Source of the DNA: Tetragonia tetragonoides
Lineage: Eukaryota; Streptophyta; Magnoliopsida; Caryophyllales; Aizoaceae
NCBI GenBank assembly: GCA_038025085.1
Contig: CM076147.1
Coordinates: 35,874,766-35,938,765 of the forward strand
Reading direction: 5' to 3'
DNA length: 64,000 nucleotides
Below are positions 22,905 through 43,800 of the stretch, in pieces. The notes beneath the pieces are model-generated. The model was not told where the DNA came from and did no database searches. It saw nothing but the letters and a program-made list of their open reading frames with translations. Made by a program: the position numbers and the translations under genes. Numbering within the stretch: the stretch's first letter is position 1; each line of letters starts with the position of its first letter.

Positions 22905-24300
22905 TTTTTCTCTCTCCTCTCTCTCTCTCTCTCTCAAAACAGTCGTCGGTGTGTTCGTTTTATGAGCTGCTGAGTTAGTTTTGTTGTGCGCGTTTTTTCG
23001 CTGCCACGAACTGGGCTGACTTGCTTAGGGTGGAAGGCACAAATCTTTTCTTTTCGTAGTTATTTTTATTTTTTATGTTGTTGCAAAGAAGTCACAAAGT
23101 GATTAATGGCTAGTCCAGGTCAGATTAGTATGAGGCACAACACGACTAGTGACGCCTTCTATACGGCACGACAAGGGCACGAAGTAAGCTCACGCACGAC
23201 CATGTCCATAAATTGAGTGCGCATGGGCTTGAATTTTGAAGATAATGGAGGTTTGGGCACGACACAACATTACACGATAAAAATTTAAATAAAATTTTAA
23301 AACAAAGTCTAGGCACAACACGACACTACATGGGGAAGAAGCAGGCATGGGCCTACTTTTGGAATGAGGCGACACGACATGGCACGAAGCTTGCTAACCA
23401 CAAACAAGACACAACACTACTACAAAGCACGACGTCGCAACACGAGCACGACCCAAACACGACAGAATGTCATATTTCACAGCTCACAAATGCTGATAGA
23501 AATGATTTAGGATGCTCCTCCATCTAATGGAGAGGTCGATTTATCTCTTTGTGAGAGGGATTGAAGTTGAAGAAGGGTGTCTTATGAGTTATGAGGTAAG
23601 CATTTCTCTCACAAATGGGTCATAGACCTCCCCATGGAGAACCCTAACTCAATTGAAACGGACATCGAATATATCTCGATCAAATCCTTAAAGACTTTAT
23701 TGTCTAAGCTAGCTGATATTTGCAAAGTCACAAGTCACAAGATGTTATTGTCATTTATCACTAGGGTGTGAACGACTTGAATCGATTCAAGATTTACAAT
23801 GACCACATTAGTTCGTTTAATTTTTACTTGGGATCAAGTTTGGTTTGTTTATTAAGTAAAAGAGGTTGAAGTTGTGCACAAACTCAAGTAATTTCTACAA
23901 TATTTAAGTAAAGTGTCCAAATTTAGAGCATGTAATTCCCAAGTACTCCATGTACGATTGGCATAACAAATAGCTTAATTTTCCATTTTACTTTTATATT
24001 TGTTACGTAATGTATGGCAATAACGTCGAGGAAACAAATAAAAATAAATAGTACTAGAATATAACACATGCCATAATACAAATGTGATCTCCAATTCAGC
24101 TTCAAGCAGTCTGAAGAAAATAAATTAAGAATACAAATTCAATCCCTAATGCTACTAATGATGGATAAACTTCCCGGGCTCAAATTCACATCCAACTCAT
24201 GGCAGACCTTATTTCACCATGAAACATAAAGAGGAGATCTTATTCTGTACCAAAAACCAATAGTAAATATTGTATTGTCAAGATTGAACAACAACCGCAT
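22905..24300. other. Intergenic between BAP31-like and VHA-A genes
   Basis: 22918-22936 is a CT microsatellite in the probable 5' UTR of the BAP31-like gene. 23110-23465 is rich in ACACGAC/CACGAC motifs like those inside the hAT element at 11011-11557, so it is probably a decayed relative. 23500-24300 is AT-rich; its last part is the 3' flank of VHA-A. No gene. Confidence 0.45.
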
Positions 24301-24469
24301 CCACAAGCCCTGGAAAAGGAAAAACAAGGCAAAACACGGCTTCAAACGGAGCAACGCTCTCTCTGCACGTGCTCTTGCTTCTCTTGTACAAGGGGAGAAG
24401 CAACAGCTCTAATTTACCAGAAGGTAGGCTGTTGCCTAGAGTGAACTGTGAACTTCAACTGAACTCCGA

Positions 24470-30292
<5,823 letters not shown>

Positions 30293-30487
30293 ATTGGAGG
30301 ACTAATTTGACCACAAAATCGGAAAAATCGGATGATTGAGTTTCGAGATCTGAAGAACTTAGGGTTAGGGATTTGAGAGGTTTTAATTAAATAGCGATCG
30401 AGATCGCTAAGAGAGAGAAAAGGGTTTGGCGCTTAGCCTAGATATGAGAAAACAGAACAGAGTAATAGAGGAAAGAGAAGGAGAGAG

Positions 30488-30488
<1 letters not shown>

Positions 30489-30523
<35 letters not shown>
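30489..30523. repeat. (GA)n microsatellite upstream of VHA-A
   Basis: A pure GA run about 200 bases upstream of the VHA-A start codon. GA/CT tracts are common in plant core promoters and 5' UTRs, so it may be transcribed. Confidence 0.9.
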
Positions 30524-30526
<3 letters not shown>

Positions 30527-30659
30527 AGTAAAGAGATGGGGTGGTGATAGTAGAGGACAAAAGATGTGGTGTCTTTGATAGATGAGGAGGATTAATCTAA
30601 TGGAACTCAGGTTTTTTTGTTCCCTTGCACCTCTTCGTTTTGCCACGTTCGATCTAGAT

Positions 30660-31897
30660 TTGGTCAATACTCAAAAAAAAAAAACTTTTTCTTTTTTCTT
30701 TTTGAATATTTGATATTTTCTTTTTTTTTTTTTTTTTGTGCAATTATTTGATATTTTCTTTGCCAACCAGAAAATAGGACTTGCTATCATTTTTGGATGA
30801 ACCTTTCAATTTTTTTTGTGGGGTTTCTTGGGTCCATGTGTATCTAGCTACATTATTATCTATCATCAAACAAATAATTTATGAATTGTACTATTGAGGT
30901 TGTGAGAAGTAGTAGTTAATATTGAGGTTCAGGAAAGATCAAAAAAATATATGAAGATTTAGGTATGTTCTTTATAATGAAATGTTGCAAATTGGATAAA
31001 ATTTGCGGTAATGAAACGGAACAAACCAGATTACAATTTGAAATAGATAGTAATATAAATTGAAAAGACTAATATCCAACAGCAAAAACCAAAATTGGCT
31101 TTGATGCTTCTAATCTAACCTTGTAACTCGTGATCCGTATCATTGATCAAGATTATGAAAATAAGAGGACAAACATGACACGACCTCCTCATTAAATAAT
31201 AAGGGCACCCTCGTACAAACCCGCCTCTCCCCTTAACGTGATCATTATGCATCAATAATCGTCATCTCTCTCTCTCTATAGCCCCATATTTTCCGGCCAG
31301 CAGCCGCAGCCCTGCATGGCAGCAGTAGCTCCGCTGCAGCCACCAGCGGCCTCCTTGGAGGACGCGGTACGCCCCTCTTTCGTATGTTTACGCTTCTTGA
31401 CCTCCTCATAGTTGTGGTAAATAAAAACAAGTGGCAATTACCTTGCTGTATGAATCCTTTGTACACCAAATGCAGGTTGGTTGCTGCTGCTAAGATAATA
31501 ACAGCTCCGTGATTATGTGGTCATAGGGCTAAGCAAATACCGAGATACGCGATGGCTGCCTTCATGGAATTCACAATTCGATTAGCTCCTAATATTATTA
31601 TCTTTACAAGCCATGTGAAATGGAAATAATACAATGGCTGTCTTCAAAGAACTCAAATTTCTATAAAAATTTCTTCTTTCAATTATTCTATATAATGTTG
31701 CTATTACTATACGATTAATAAATGGAAAACTGGAACACTATACACTAGGCACAGAAGATTTAAAAATCAAGAAATCACTTCCACCACCTAACTCCGCTAA
31801 CAAGGATCTCAAATGAATTTGCCGCTTGAACTGGATTTTCACAATTATGATGATAGTTGCAGATTATAATCATTTCCCTGAATTGACAGGCAAAGAA
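30660..31897. other. Intergenic between VHA-A and TBC genes; possible small minus-strand coding fragment
   Basis: 30660-31230 is AT-rich with poly-T runs and no gene. At 31500-31270 on the minus strand an AG acceptor-like site leads to QQQPTCIWCTKDSYSK, a GTAATT donor follows, and a second piece reads EVKKRKHTKEGRTASSKEAA then ends CGCWPENMGL before a stop. I do not recognise it; it may be a gene fragment, a small unknown protein or chance. The 3' UTR of the TBC gene occupies the last few hundred bases. Confidence 0.25.
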
Positions 31898-34800
31898 TTA
31901 CTGTTTGTCTGGATGTTGATCGTTGTTACTTTCTTTCGGCTGAACAACTGGGCTTTGTATCTCCTCGGTAGGCTTACTATCGCTCGAATCCTCATCATTT
32001 GCTGGCTTTCCCTGCCAAAACATACAGATTGAGTTTGAGATAAAACCATTGGTGTATGACAAAAATGGCGTAAATCTCATCATAACATGCCATACCATTA
32101 GCCCAAGGGTAAAGATCGCAACCAAACATGAAATATACTGCCTAAAGATCTCAAGGTTTTGAGGTTTACAGTTCAGCATTATTATACAAAAACGTATTTT
32201 ATTAGTTGAAATGCATTGGTGAATCAAAAACCTGCTCTTCATGCAATTAAAAGAAATGAATCTCATTTAGGATGTAGTACCACAAACAACAGTTGACTAT
32301 CGTAATTAAATTGCATTTTAGGTGCAGATATTTGTGACTTCATACAAAATAACTACAATTAAAGTTCAAAGTGTCCCAGCTCCTTTGAATGGGGACTGGT
32401 GAGTCTCACTTAGGGAGTGAAGCATTTGCACTTAAGCCTAACTCTGACGCTGAGAGTCCTAAATCCTAATGCCACCCCCAAGCCATGCCACACATGACAA
32501 TATGACATACTAGATTATCCTAAAGGATGGGAACAAGAGCAAGAAAGTTACCTGAGCACAACCATCTTTGATTATTTGTAAGTAGCATTGCTACATTAGA
32601 AACACTAATAATAGTTCTGTATTTATAATGTATGCTTGTATTTGCATATGCATGCACACAAAGCACTTTTTTTCCTTGGAACAATTGGTTAATGAGGTAG
32701 CCAGCCTTTTACTGTCAGGCCAAGGATTCAAGGAATTGGTCCTTTGATTAAGCCCAATAAGAAAATATAGCATCATGCCACCATTCTGAAAACCTACATC
32801 CACCACAAGTGCTGCATTGGACAGTCAGCAGATTACAGTCCAACGGACACAGCAAATCAGCATCGCATGGTAGCACTAAGGGAGTAGTCTTCATATATTT
32901 GTGGCATAAATTAGTTTCAATTCTTACTTTTCATAGAACCCTTCATTTCAGACTCATCTTACAAAACTATGTCATCTGTCTTAGAGAGTGTATAGATGAC
33001 AGTTTTAGTAGCCAAGGGATGTTATATGATCTTTTTCATAAACTTGAAGGAAAAGTAATTGTTTCATCTTGATCATATCTTCTGATCTACTTCATAAATT
33101 TGAAGGGGCATTGACCTATTTTTTCTACCTGTCACCAAACAAGCAATCAGATCTATGTGTACCATCAAACACATGTTTACAAGTTATGCAAATCCAATTG
33201 TAACTACGCGGGAAAGAATCATGCTCAAAACTAAATGAAACAAACCAAGTTACCTTGTTCTTGTCACGCCATCCAAGTCCAAACGGTCTAGCCAGTAGAC
33301 TAATTTTTCTTGCCGGGATTTCTGTAGAAGTTTCCACATTACTTCGTGCAGATGGAGAATCATTATGTACAGACCTACAAGAGAAACTCACACTCTTACA
33401 CCACAATGTTTTTATCCATAAAAGATAAATGGTCAAATGGCTTTATTTTGAAGATAAGCAAGTTGGCTACATGGATGGTTGCCTATCAACTGCCTGTTCT
33501 GCCATGCATAAAAGAAGTAATAATCACCAACTAAATTCAGAAACAAAAGATGAGACAATAAGTTCTAAACTTCAATTGTCACTCAGCCTAACTGCCTACC
33601 GTGGAGAAGGTTGGGTCTTCATTTGTCCAGACTGGTATTGCAATGTTGCCTCCAACATTGACTCTGCCATAACCACTCGCTTCTCCATTTCAGCAAATGA
33701 ACCCATGACTTTTTCGTACTTCTCCTACAAAGATCAAGTAGTACCACTTTAGTACATTAATAACAGCAATATGTGGCAAACAGAACAGATACAGTAAACC
33801 CTGAAATTCTTATTTTTAAATAAGAGTTTTTATTGGTATAGGCCAAAGAGAATCATTACAAATTTGGAAAACAATGACTCCTCCATAAGAAAACAAAAAC
33901 AAACTACAACACCCCACAAACGTTGAACATCCGTGAGGGACACCCCCTTAAAAGCCCCAGCCTCTTTGGCCCAAAGAAAAGCAAAGCAGACCACACGATC
34001 CCAAACAAAATCAATTGGCCTGCCAACACCAGTAAAAACCCTCTAAATCCTAGTAAACCCTGAAAATGTTTGAACATAAATTACTAGGAGCGAAAATTGC
34101 ATTTCAATAGCCAGCTTCTTGACAATGACTAATGACGAGAGAAAGACCTGCTTAAAATTATGCTTTTTAAGAATTTCAATGAGGCAAAGACAAACATCAA
34201 TGTGCTCCAGACATTATGTTTGATTGTACAATCAGCTCAGTTGGGTTTCACTGCTCTCTTTCTTGTTTTGCTTGGCAATTAGTGGCCTTTATGATTAAAT
34301 CCTTTTGCTCAACAAGTAAGCTGAATGGCAGAAATACATACTTCCTATATGATACTCTTAACATTAACTTCCATATCATACCACACCACTACTCCAATGC
34401 CTCTCTTGAGGCTCCCACACAGGTCGGGTTAGGATATCTGGGATATGCAGTGGTGTCTGCCATTACAGAGAGGCTAGTTCCTTAAGCTTTTCAGTTGAAA
34501 AAAATTGACTGACTGCTACCTCAAAAGACATAAGAAGCATATACTAGTTAAGTGAGCCATTTAGAGATCCATTACAATAATTTAATAAATAGATAACACT
34601 TCAGTCAACTTGAAAATTGATAGTAACAAAAACATTTAAAGCATGAAATAATTTAGCACTTAAGATTGTACATCAATATCAAAAATCAACTAGAAGGTCA
34701 GTTACATTTTTGAAAACTCTAAATATTTATGATTGGAATCTTTAAATCATAGACAATTAAGTGATTCAGAGAAGGGGTTTTTTTTTTTGGTTGATAGGCA

Positions 34801-37800
34801 AGTGAATCAGAGAAGATTATAACACAAGTTCTCCAGTGGAGAGAAGTTTTCTAGCAGAGAAATTAGTCAAGTAGTTCAACGTGGTACTTTGGAGATCATG
34901 ATCTACTCATGCACTCTCCCAAATGGAAAGGTAAGAGTGAAAACAAAAGAGAATGATTTAATAAAAATCTAAAAGAAACCTGAAGAACTTGAGCAGCCTC
35001 CCTTTGCGCTGCTGCCTCTTGTTCAGCAAATCTCCGGGCATCTTCTGTTACTTTCTGCTCTTGCTCCACTCGCATAAGGACCTGAAAAGTGCATTAGAAT
35101 TTAGAGTACATGTTAAATAATTTTTGTTTGGTAAGCACTAAGAAGCATAAAGGTCCTCCTTAGGAATTCCCTAAGTGAAAAGGAAACCTGAAGCATGGCA
35201 TGTTCTTGCTCCTGCTTGTCAGCCAGGGCACGACGGAGCTCTGACACCTCCTCCTCCAATTGTTCAACCTGCTTCCACAAGAAGAAAACTCTGAAAATGG
35301 AACTCATAGCAAAACTTGATCCCCTTGGATCATGTTAAAATTTTAGACTAGTCAACTTCAACTCAATTTGTAAATCGAATCTGATTCTAAGAGTCAGACT
35401 GACTGCTTCACCATTTGATACAGTAAAATATTAGGGAAATGAAGAAAGAAATTGCAAAAAAAAGTTTCTTCTCAAAGAAATAAAAAAGTACCCTTGCACT
35501 TAATTCTCGACGGTTATCTTGCTTCACCATCTCCATCAGTGCAATCTCCAGCTCCTCAGCTCTGATACCATAACCAAAAGAAACAAAACAAGAAATTAAG
35601 GAAAATGAGGGCGAGAAGTGCAAATAGGTGAAATGCACTGTAGGAAAAGATTATTCAACTTGAGGTGAATTCCAACATTAGGAGGACACTAAATCCTAGA
35701 GCATAAAGTCAAGGTAGAAATTTCATTCCTGTATTTCAAGAATTGGTTATTTTGTAACAAAAAAGTTTTGGTTAAGATTTGAAAGACGAGAAATAAGTGT
35801 TTTAAAGCACTAGCATGCACCTCACCCATGATCCGCTTTATCAAAAACGTAACGACTTACGAACTTGGTGACAAGAACACAAGATTATCTGTTTCGCAGG
35901 TACAACACTTATTTTGCTCTTTTCAATGGTATATGTATACAGGTGTACCCCAATTTATTTTTGAGAGGCTGTGTCTGGTAGAGCATGATGAATCCATAAT
36001 CTCAAATTCACACTAAATTATGGGTACATATTGTTACAGACTTAAATGCTTGTTTGGTTGACATACAACTAACACAGGAAGTGTAATTTCACTTGTTGTT
36101 TGGTTGACATACAAACTTAGGAAGTAACTTCCTGCAGAAGTGACTTCCCTCATAATGGAGGAAGTTACTTACCAAGGTCCCCCTAGGTAAGTAGTACTTC
36201 CCACATCACTTCCCATGAAATTAAAGTTCCTTTGTGCAACCAAACAACTTTGTGCACTTCCCATGATTTTCTAATTCCCATGGGAACTTACTTCCCATGG
36301 TCAACCAAACAAGCACTTTACACTCCACCAGAGAACACAGCCAGTAAATCTTAGATGTTCAGGAATATGAGGAACAAAGATTAAGAAAAACGAACTGGAT
36401 CACAGGCTAGTTCAACAAAAATAGAAAATCAACATTGGAGACTACATGAAGGAAATGTCTCCCTCACATTTTGAGTATTACTTATAACGATAATAAGACC
36501 CTTCCCTTGATGATATCTTTCTTGGGTTGTGGCGGTTGTTAATCACCCAACCCAAGCACTACTCACACAACAAACTTGTGTCACAGAAATGACAAATATG
36601 AAAATTTCTGAAACTTCTCAGCCCTTATGTTGCTCTTATCAACAGAAAGTGATTAGCAGACTTTTGCTATACAGATGAGATAAACTACTGTAAGGCCGAT
36701 CCGTCTTTTCCCGAAAACTGCCGATGGAGCCACTGTTAAACCACAGTCTCTCATTATAGACCACAGTTTTGTGAGAAACTAAATGCCAAAGCAGCTGATA
36801 AATGACAGTAATATCACACACAAAGGAAAAGAGAATGTACTAGTTCTTGTAGACCCAACAGTAGTGATAAATCGTAGTTCAGCTAGCCAAGACTGCTATT
36901 ATTATTCTAAATACTAGAAAGCATTAAGCATGACATCATAATGACCTAATTTTACCTTAGCTCTGCTGATCTTTTCTCCTCCAGTAATTTGCATAACTCA
37001 ACCTTCAACCATACCACCTGCAAAGGAAGAGGAGCCAAACTACCTTAATCATCTGATATTATTCATAAAAAACAAAATCGATATCAGGGTTGGAAGTAAA
37101 CAAAACCAAGAAACAAGCCACATTTTGGGTTTCGCAAACCTTTTTCTTTCTCTTTTGGTGTTTGGTTTCACCCACTTACTAAAAATGGTGAGCTGTCAAC
37201 CTTTATTAATAAAAAAGAACCTATGATTTTAAACTTTTGGTGTTTGGTTTCTAGTATTCAACAACTTGACATTTTCGGTTAGCCAAAGCAAACTAACATA
37301 TAATACCATTACCCTAATGGCTCTCACGAGTTCCAGGGTAGAAAAAGATGTGAGGGAATTCGATGCCCATATTCATCTCCTAGAAGTTGCAGGAGAGAAC
37401 ACATAAGGAGAAAAAAAAGAAAAAAAAACAGAGGACGATTTGCTGATACGCTTCATTTAGCCCGCTATAATACAAAGCTAAAAGTGCCCAGTAATGACTC
37501 TTCCAACTTGTCGAAAATGGAAAGTAGCTGGTCAAACTGCAAGTAAAATCAATAAAGCCACCTTTAAAAATACTTGCTTTCTAAAATAAAAAAAACACTT
37601 TGAGAATGTTTATAATGTAACAAAACATCTTTCATGTAGATGTTTGTACATTTGAAGTGGCAACATTTCGTCTATACATATACAAACTTGATGATGGACT
37701 GAAAGTTGTGCGTTTGTAGATAGAAGAAAATATATCAATAGCTGAAAAAAAATCATAACCTAAGTGGAGAAAGACTCTTCAAGCAGCACCAATTACAAGT

Positions 37801-40800
37801 TTGTCTGAATCAACTGGACATGAGTAATGGGCACCATAAGTTAGTACAAAATGTCGCTCTGAATAAATTTGGAACTTCGATGAAGTTTGGGTGCTTGCAG
37901 AATGCTAAATTAACTAAGTGCAAGGATTTCCCACTTTGAGGAAAAACACATAAAGCTGGGATAATGCTAGAAGGAAAGTCATAGGGACAGAGTATTCATA
38001 GTACCCTGCCACTTTAAGACAAAACGAGCAGAAACTAAGCTACATAAACGATGACTACAAAAGAACCGGACAGAGTATTTCTCATTCAAAAGAAGGCAAA
38101 CTGCTTATCCTAATCAGTTACGTTAACCAGACACTTCATTACTTCACATCAATGAGAAGGCAAGGATTAAGTAATAACCTGTTCTTGAAGATCTAAACCA
38201 GGGTCGGCATCCACACCTCCAGTCATACCAATAAAGTAATCATCTGGCGTAGTGGAACCAGATTCTAAGTGAGTAGCATCACCATTCATCTGCTCATCAG
38301 CAACTTTTGGTTTGTTTGACATAACGGAGCCAGGATCATGCTTGAAACTGTATAGCTTAGAAGCAAGACCCTGAGAATTTTTCAAAGCCTCAAGCCCCTT
38401 CGATCTTTCTTCAATTGCAGTTATTACTGCTGGTCTATGTTTTTCTCTTAATCCCTTGAGCCTGGCTTCATTGACATTTTGGTATCCCATGCAAGCTGTC
38501 AATACTAGTTGACTGCTGTCAAATGTTGACCCAGCCAGTGATTGCAGTAAAGTCACTGCATCTCCAGCATCTTTTGTTGTCACCAAGGCAGGGCCTATGC
38601 GAATTGGAGAAAGAATCGATCATTCTAACATTTGATGCATCAAAGTACGTTCTCAGAGACTTAAAACTTCACTAGAACTCTCCAAAATGTATTATTCATA
38701 ATTACCATTTTTAGCCCCTCCTATTTCTGAAGAAAAAACAAATCTCCCTCCCAGAGTCCCAGTCCACACTCTCTTCAAAGTTCTTTTTTTTTTGTTTGTT
38801 TTTTGGGAGATGCCAAGACACCCCCACCCCCCTATATAGTTACAAAAAAAATACAGACATAAGAAATCTACAACACTATATGCTTTTCAATAAGTACCAT
38901 ATAACTCCATGAGCGCTAGTGCAGTCCGAAATAGCATGACACGATTACCCTCGTAAAGAAGCACGTCCCAAACTCGAAGAACTGATGTCAGAAAAATATA
39001 CCACGTTATAAATAGCTGATAAATCAAAAATTAAAACTTCAATCAGAACTCAATGCAAAGGACTGCAGTGACTGTACTGCACATTTTCTTAAGATTATCA
39101 TCCACCATAGACTATCCTGAATTTATTTAAAACAAAATAAAGAACCTGACCACTTTCCCATGGAAGCATATTCATGAATATAGACAGGAACCATGGTCCG
39201 GTTACCCATCCTACTTGAACTCCCAAGTAATCCAGATGATTAACTGCAACAAAGAGGTTAAGTTATTCAGCATTTCAGCATGTTGTACAAGACCAAAAAT
39301 CAGTCACAACTCACAAACTTAGAATTCCAAAAAGATACGAACCTAGTTTTGGGAACCTTTCACGCACTAATTCCTCAAAAACATATTGGTCCACCTGGAA
39401 AAGCTAACAATAATCACCGATTGTCTAGGAATTATCCATAACACTACAGTAATAGTTCAAGTGAACTGTACGTGAGAAAAACCAGAGATCCATTATTACC
39501 TGACACTCTATCATCTCTTCTGCATAATAACCATCAAAGTAGTCATCCATAATACCCATCAGAGTCCTGCAGACGTAGCCATTACAACAGAGACATATAT
39601 GGTCAATCAGGCAAACTGATGTAAGAACATATTCTTGTAACAATTCAAAGGCAGAATTGACAAGAACAAAGGTTTTGAGACCTACCAAAAGGCATTCTCC
39701 TCGGGCATTAGAAGCAGCAGTAAACCAGCAAAAAAATTCATGGCCTGTACATACATTAATATAAGAGACGACAAACTTAGTTAGTTAATATAAGAGATGA
39801 CAAACATATAAAGATGGCAGTATTTTATTTTGGGCCATCTTGAAGAAAGTTACTTTTCCAAACATTCAACTACTTTGACCTTTTGAACATGGTAAAATTT
39901 CAAAACGTAAAATTTAAGAGAACATGTAAAACAAAGTTTCTTCTAAATCCTTGGTAGAGGAGTTTATCAAACCAAATGTTATAGAGTTTGACACTGTTTT
40001 GCGGACACCCTGCAAAGGGATACATAACAAGTTTCATGAAACCAAGGGATAACATCTTGTACAGATTTTTCTGCACCATCCTCTTTTCAAAAGAATTTTT
40101 TGAGCGTAAAAAAAATCCTTTTTGGGATAGAGGGAGTGGAATATAATCAATAAGTAGGACAGTGGCATATAATCAACAAGTAGGACAGACTTCCAGCCAT
40201 CAGTTACAGTTTCAAGTTTTGGACTAAATTGGTTTCTTGTAGATTCTGCTACAAACAGCAAAACTCAATTATCCAAGTTCAATTCACTATAGCTCCTGGC
40301 AATACATATCAACACCGGCAGCTGCTTTGAACTGCTCCCTCCATTCTCTAACACAGATCATTTTAGCAATTTAACCCCCCCCCCAAAAAAATAGCGGACT
40401 TCCAATATTACCCTCACCTGACAAAGATCGATAAAGGAAGTCGGGAGTTGAAGAATCTGAAGTCGGGCATCAATTATGATGGTCGTGGCTTAAAGAAAGG
40501 CTTTATGAATAAGTGCTGATTTGTATAGGCTTATTATCATAGGTTGTGGTTTGGATTTGTTTGGTTGGTTTGGTTGATCTCTTCAATCTATCATTGAGGG
40601 GGTCAACCAGTTATTTTGTATTCTTTCTCTCTTCCTCAATTAAAATTTTTATTATCTAAAAAATCTATAACTCCTCTCTATCTGGCCTTTTTGATTGACA
40701 CTGAGACCATTGTAATGATATTCTTGACTATTCTGCCTATTCCTGAAGTGTCTGTTTTACAGAAGAAAAGAGGTACTTTATTTCTGCAGGGATGTATATT

Positions 40801-43800
40801 ACCCACTTAAAGTTCCAAAATATGATATTGCCTGGTATAAGTCAAGCTAAAAAATAAATGGAAAAGTGAATCGATATATCTGCCACAGTTTTTGCTTAGG
40901 TTTATCTTTGCACTAAATTTATGTGTTGTTCATATTAGTTAGATAGTTCAGTATTTCACCAAACTTAAGAGAGGGTTTCATCATAGGCTTCATACACCTT
41001 TTTTAGCCTGATTTCCAACTCATTCTAGTGCGCATGGGAGAGGGGAGAGAGGTGTTCATAAGAGGAATCAGGTGCACATTTCATGAAGATAGAAAAAAAA
41101 GAGGAAATAAAAAGATAAGAGACTCACTAGCATGACCTTCAGTCCACTTTGCAAAAGCTATTTGAAGGGTTTAAACTTTAAACTACAGAGGAACTCAACT
41201 TTTGCCAGCTTTACCAGTCTGAAAGTACTACACCATAATCGGGAAAAGTTGAAAACTAATCCTAATTATATTTATATATTTATATTTTAAGCCATCAAAT
41301 GTGGTGGGTTAACTTAGGGACAGGGCTTTATCAACAATCTCATGCCTCTTAGTGAATAAATTTCCCCTCCCTCCTTTTTTTCTATCATTCAGACACTTGG
41401 ATGGTGCATTCATATCTGTCCACCAATTGGATTTGGTATTGCCCCATTGTTACGACTTGGACTAGGTTCCTGATTTAAAACAGTCTCTCTCAAAAGCAGG
41501 GTAAAATGTATGGTCTCATCATCTCCACACTAGTATTAGGGCAGTATAGTACAGGTCGACCGAAGGTCCAATTTGATTTCTCACATAACTAATAATTAAG
41601 ATCTCTTCCTTACTCCTTACCCTGCTAACCTGTTTTAGACAGTCCTTAACACCTGCAACAAACCTAAAGCAACTTCAAGGAGAAAACTTAAATGTAACCA
41701 AATACTAAAGCAAAAGTTGCTTGTTTCTGCAATGAATTTCAAGTTTCAATTGATATCACCTTTTCATTCCCATTAACTTCAAAAGGCCGCATTGCATACA
41801 TAAAAATAGATGTTGCTAGCCATTTATATATGAATCCCTAAAATCTATTACCTGACAGTAGCCAACTGAGGGGTTGTGCCGAGCATATGCAATAAGTAAA
41901 CGCCTTAAAGCATTTCTACCATCCTCATCCAAAGCAGGGTGGCCTGGGAAAGTACGGGGCAAATCCTGTGTGGATATTGTTATGAACATTTATTTCAAAA
42001 TTCATGGAAATTCTCAAAAAGCAAAGCTAGAATTCCAGACATCAACTGACCTTTTCAATCTGGCCCTTCCATTTCTCACGTCGTCCTACACTTTCTGAAC
42101 CTGACTCCTTACCATTTGTTTCTTCTTGATTTATGCTGTCACCGTGATCACTTTCTGATGACAACTCCTGATAGTATTTCTCTATCCTTCTCGCCTTTAC
42201 ACCCACAAAGGCTTGCCAAAGCTGCAATTACTATGATACATCAACTATTAAGCAAATTTCTAAAAGAAACAAAAAAAAACAACAACAATAATTTCAAATA
42301 ACTAAACAAAATAGAAATTAAAACAACTATTGCACCTCTCCCCTAAGGGCCATTGGTAGCCCTCCTCGGACAAGGACCTGCAACTCTTCTTTCAATGGAG
42401 AATCAGAGTCCAAGTTGGTTCCTTCAGAAATGCTACCAATTCTGGGTGAGGCAGCACTATCAACAGAAGGGACGTCTTGAACAGGATCTGATCTCTCCAC
42501 GTCATAGAATTCTTCTTCTGAATCCTCTTCTAGTGCTCCTTTGGCAGGCTTAGTTTCCTCAAGTGACTGAACAGTCTTTTCAGAATGAGCATCCTGCCCT
42601 TTTTTTGATGCATTGCTCCTCTTTTTCACCCGAACACTCATCATATCCTCTATTTGACATAGAGAAGGTCTTATATGAGACCATATTTGAGCTTTATGAG
42701 TTTTCTCCTCTACTTTTGGGGCTTCCAGCTTTTGAGAACTATTGTCAACTGGCCCTTCAGAAATAGGTGTATCAATACCATCAACATACTCTTGCAAATG
42801 GTTTTCCGCTGCTGGCTGAACAACATCAGGTTCAGATTTTCTGTCCTCTTCTTTTTTATCTGCTGTCACTACTGATAACCCATCGATAGGCAATTCGGCA
42901 GACTCAGCTACGCGTTCTAGAAAATCTTTCCATCTATCAGATCTTTCCTCTTCTTCTTCCTGAAAATGATACATTGAAAAATATAGGCATTGAACATGAC
43001 TCCTCAATATCTCCATTTATAAATGTGACTATCTGTGACTGCATTAAGAAGAAATGCATTGACGAAGGACCCAAAAGTAGTCTAATATTGAACTTCACAT
43101 ATGTTAACCAAGACCTGTGGCCATTGTAGATTCAAGTATAGAGCAACTTCCAATTCTATCTAGAAGTAACAAAAATCCCAGTTTTCATTCGTCAACCATC
43201 CATACTAGGGGACGCATAATAACACATTCTAAACATTTATGTGCTTCATTACTAGCATCTAAAAGCATGGGATGAAATAACCCAACTTCCTAAGCTCACT
43301 GGCACACATAGCAAACTAGTTTGGCGCCGAGTATTTTCATGTTCTCACCCAGCAGCCAAGGATATAGCACCAATGATAGACATGGGATTCTACAGCCCAC
43401 TTCACCTATCAGTAACCACCTCATTGGATGCCCTCCCACATTTTGGACTTAAATGTTACTCGTACAAAAGACCATCACATTACCAAACATATACTCCATA
43501 TAATTGATCATAAATATTTGGTAATCATACAATATCATTTTTGAATGGCACATACCTTATAGATGTTAGAATACTCTCGGTATCTTTGTACATGTTGAGG
43601 CCTGACAGCAAATCCATAAGCATCCCTGCAAATGTTCTCTCTCAAATTAATATTCATCAACTAAAACATACTCAAGTAGAGTATCATTTTTTTTTCTTGA
43701 ATTATAACTAAAATTATATTCTTGGGTCCAACAATAGGCCAAAACAAAATCAAATTATCAATTTTACATCATGGCATTGCTCAGTTGTACCTTCAATCGA

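Noticed and set aside
22905..22937. In-frame N-terminal extension MREREREEREK of the BAP31-like protein
   Set aside because: Encoded by a CT microsatellite in the 5' leader; the family start is MALQ.
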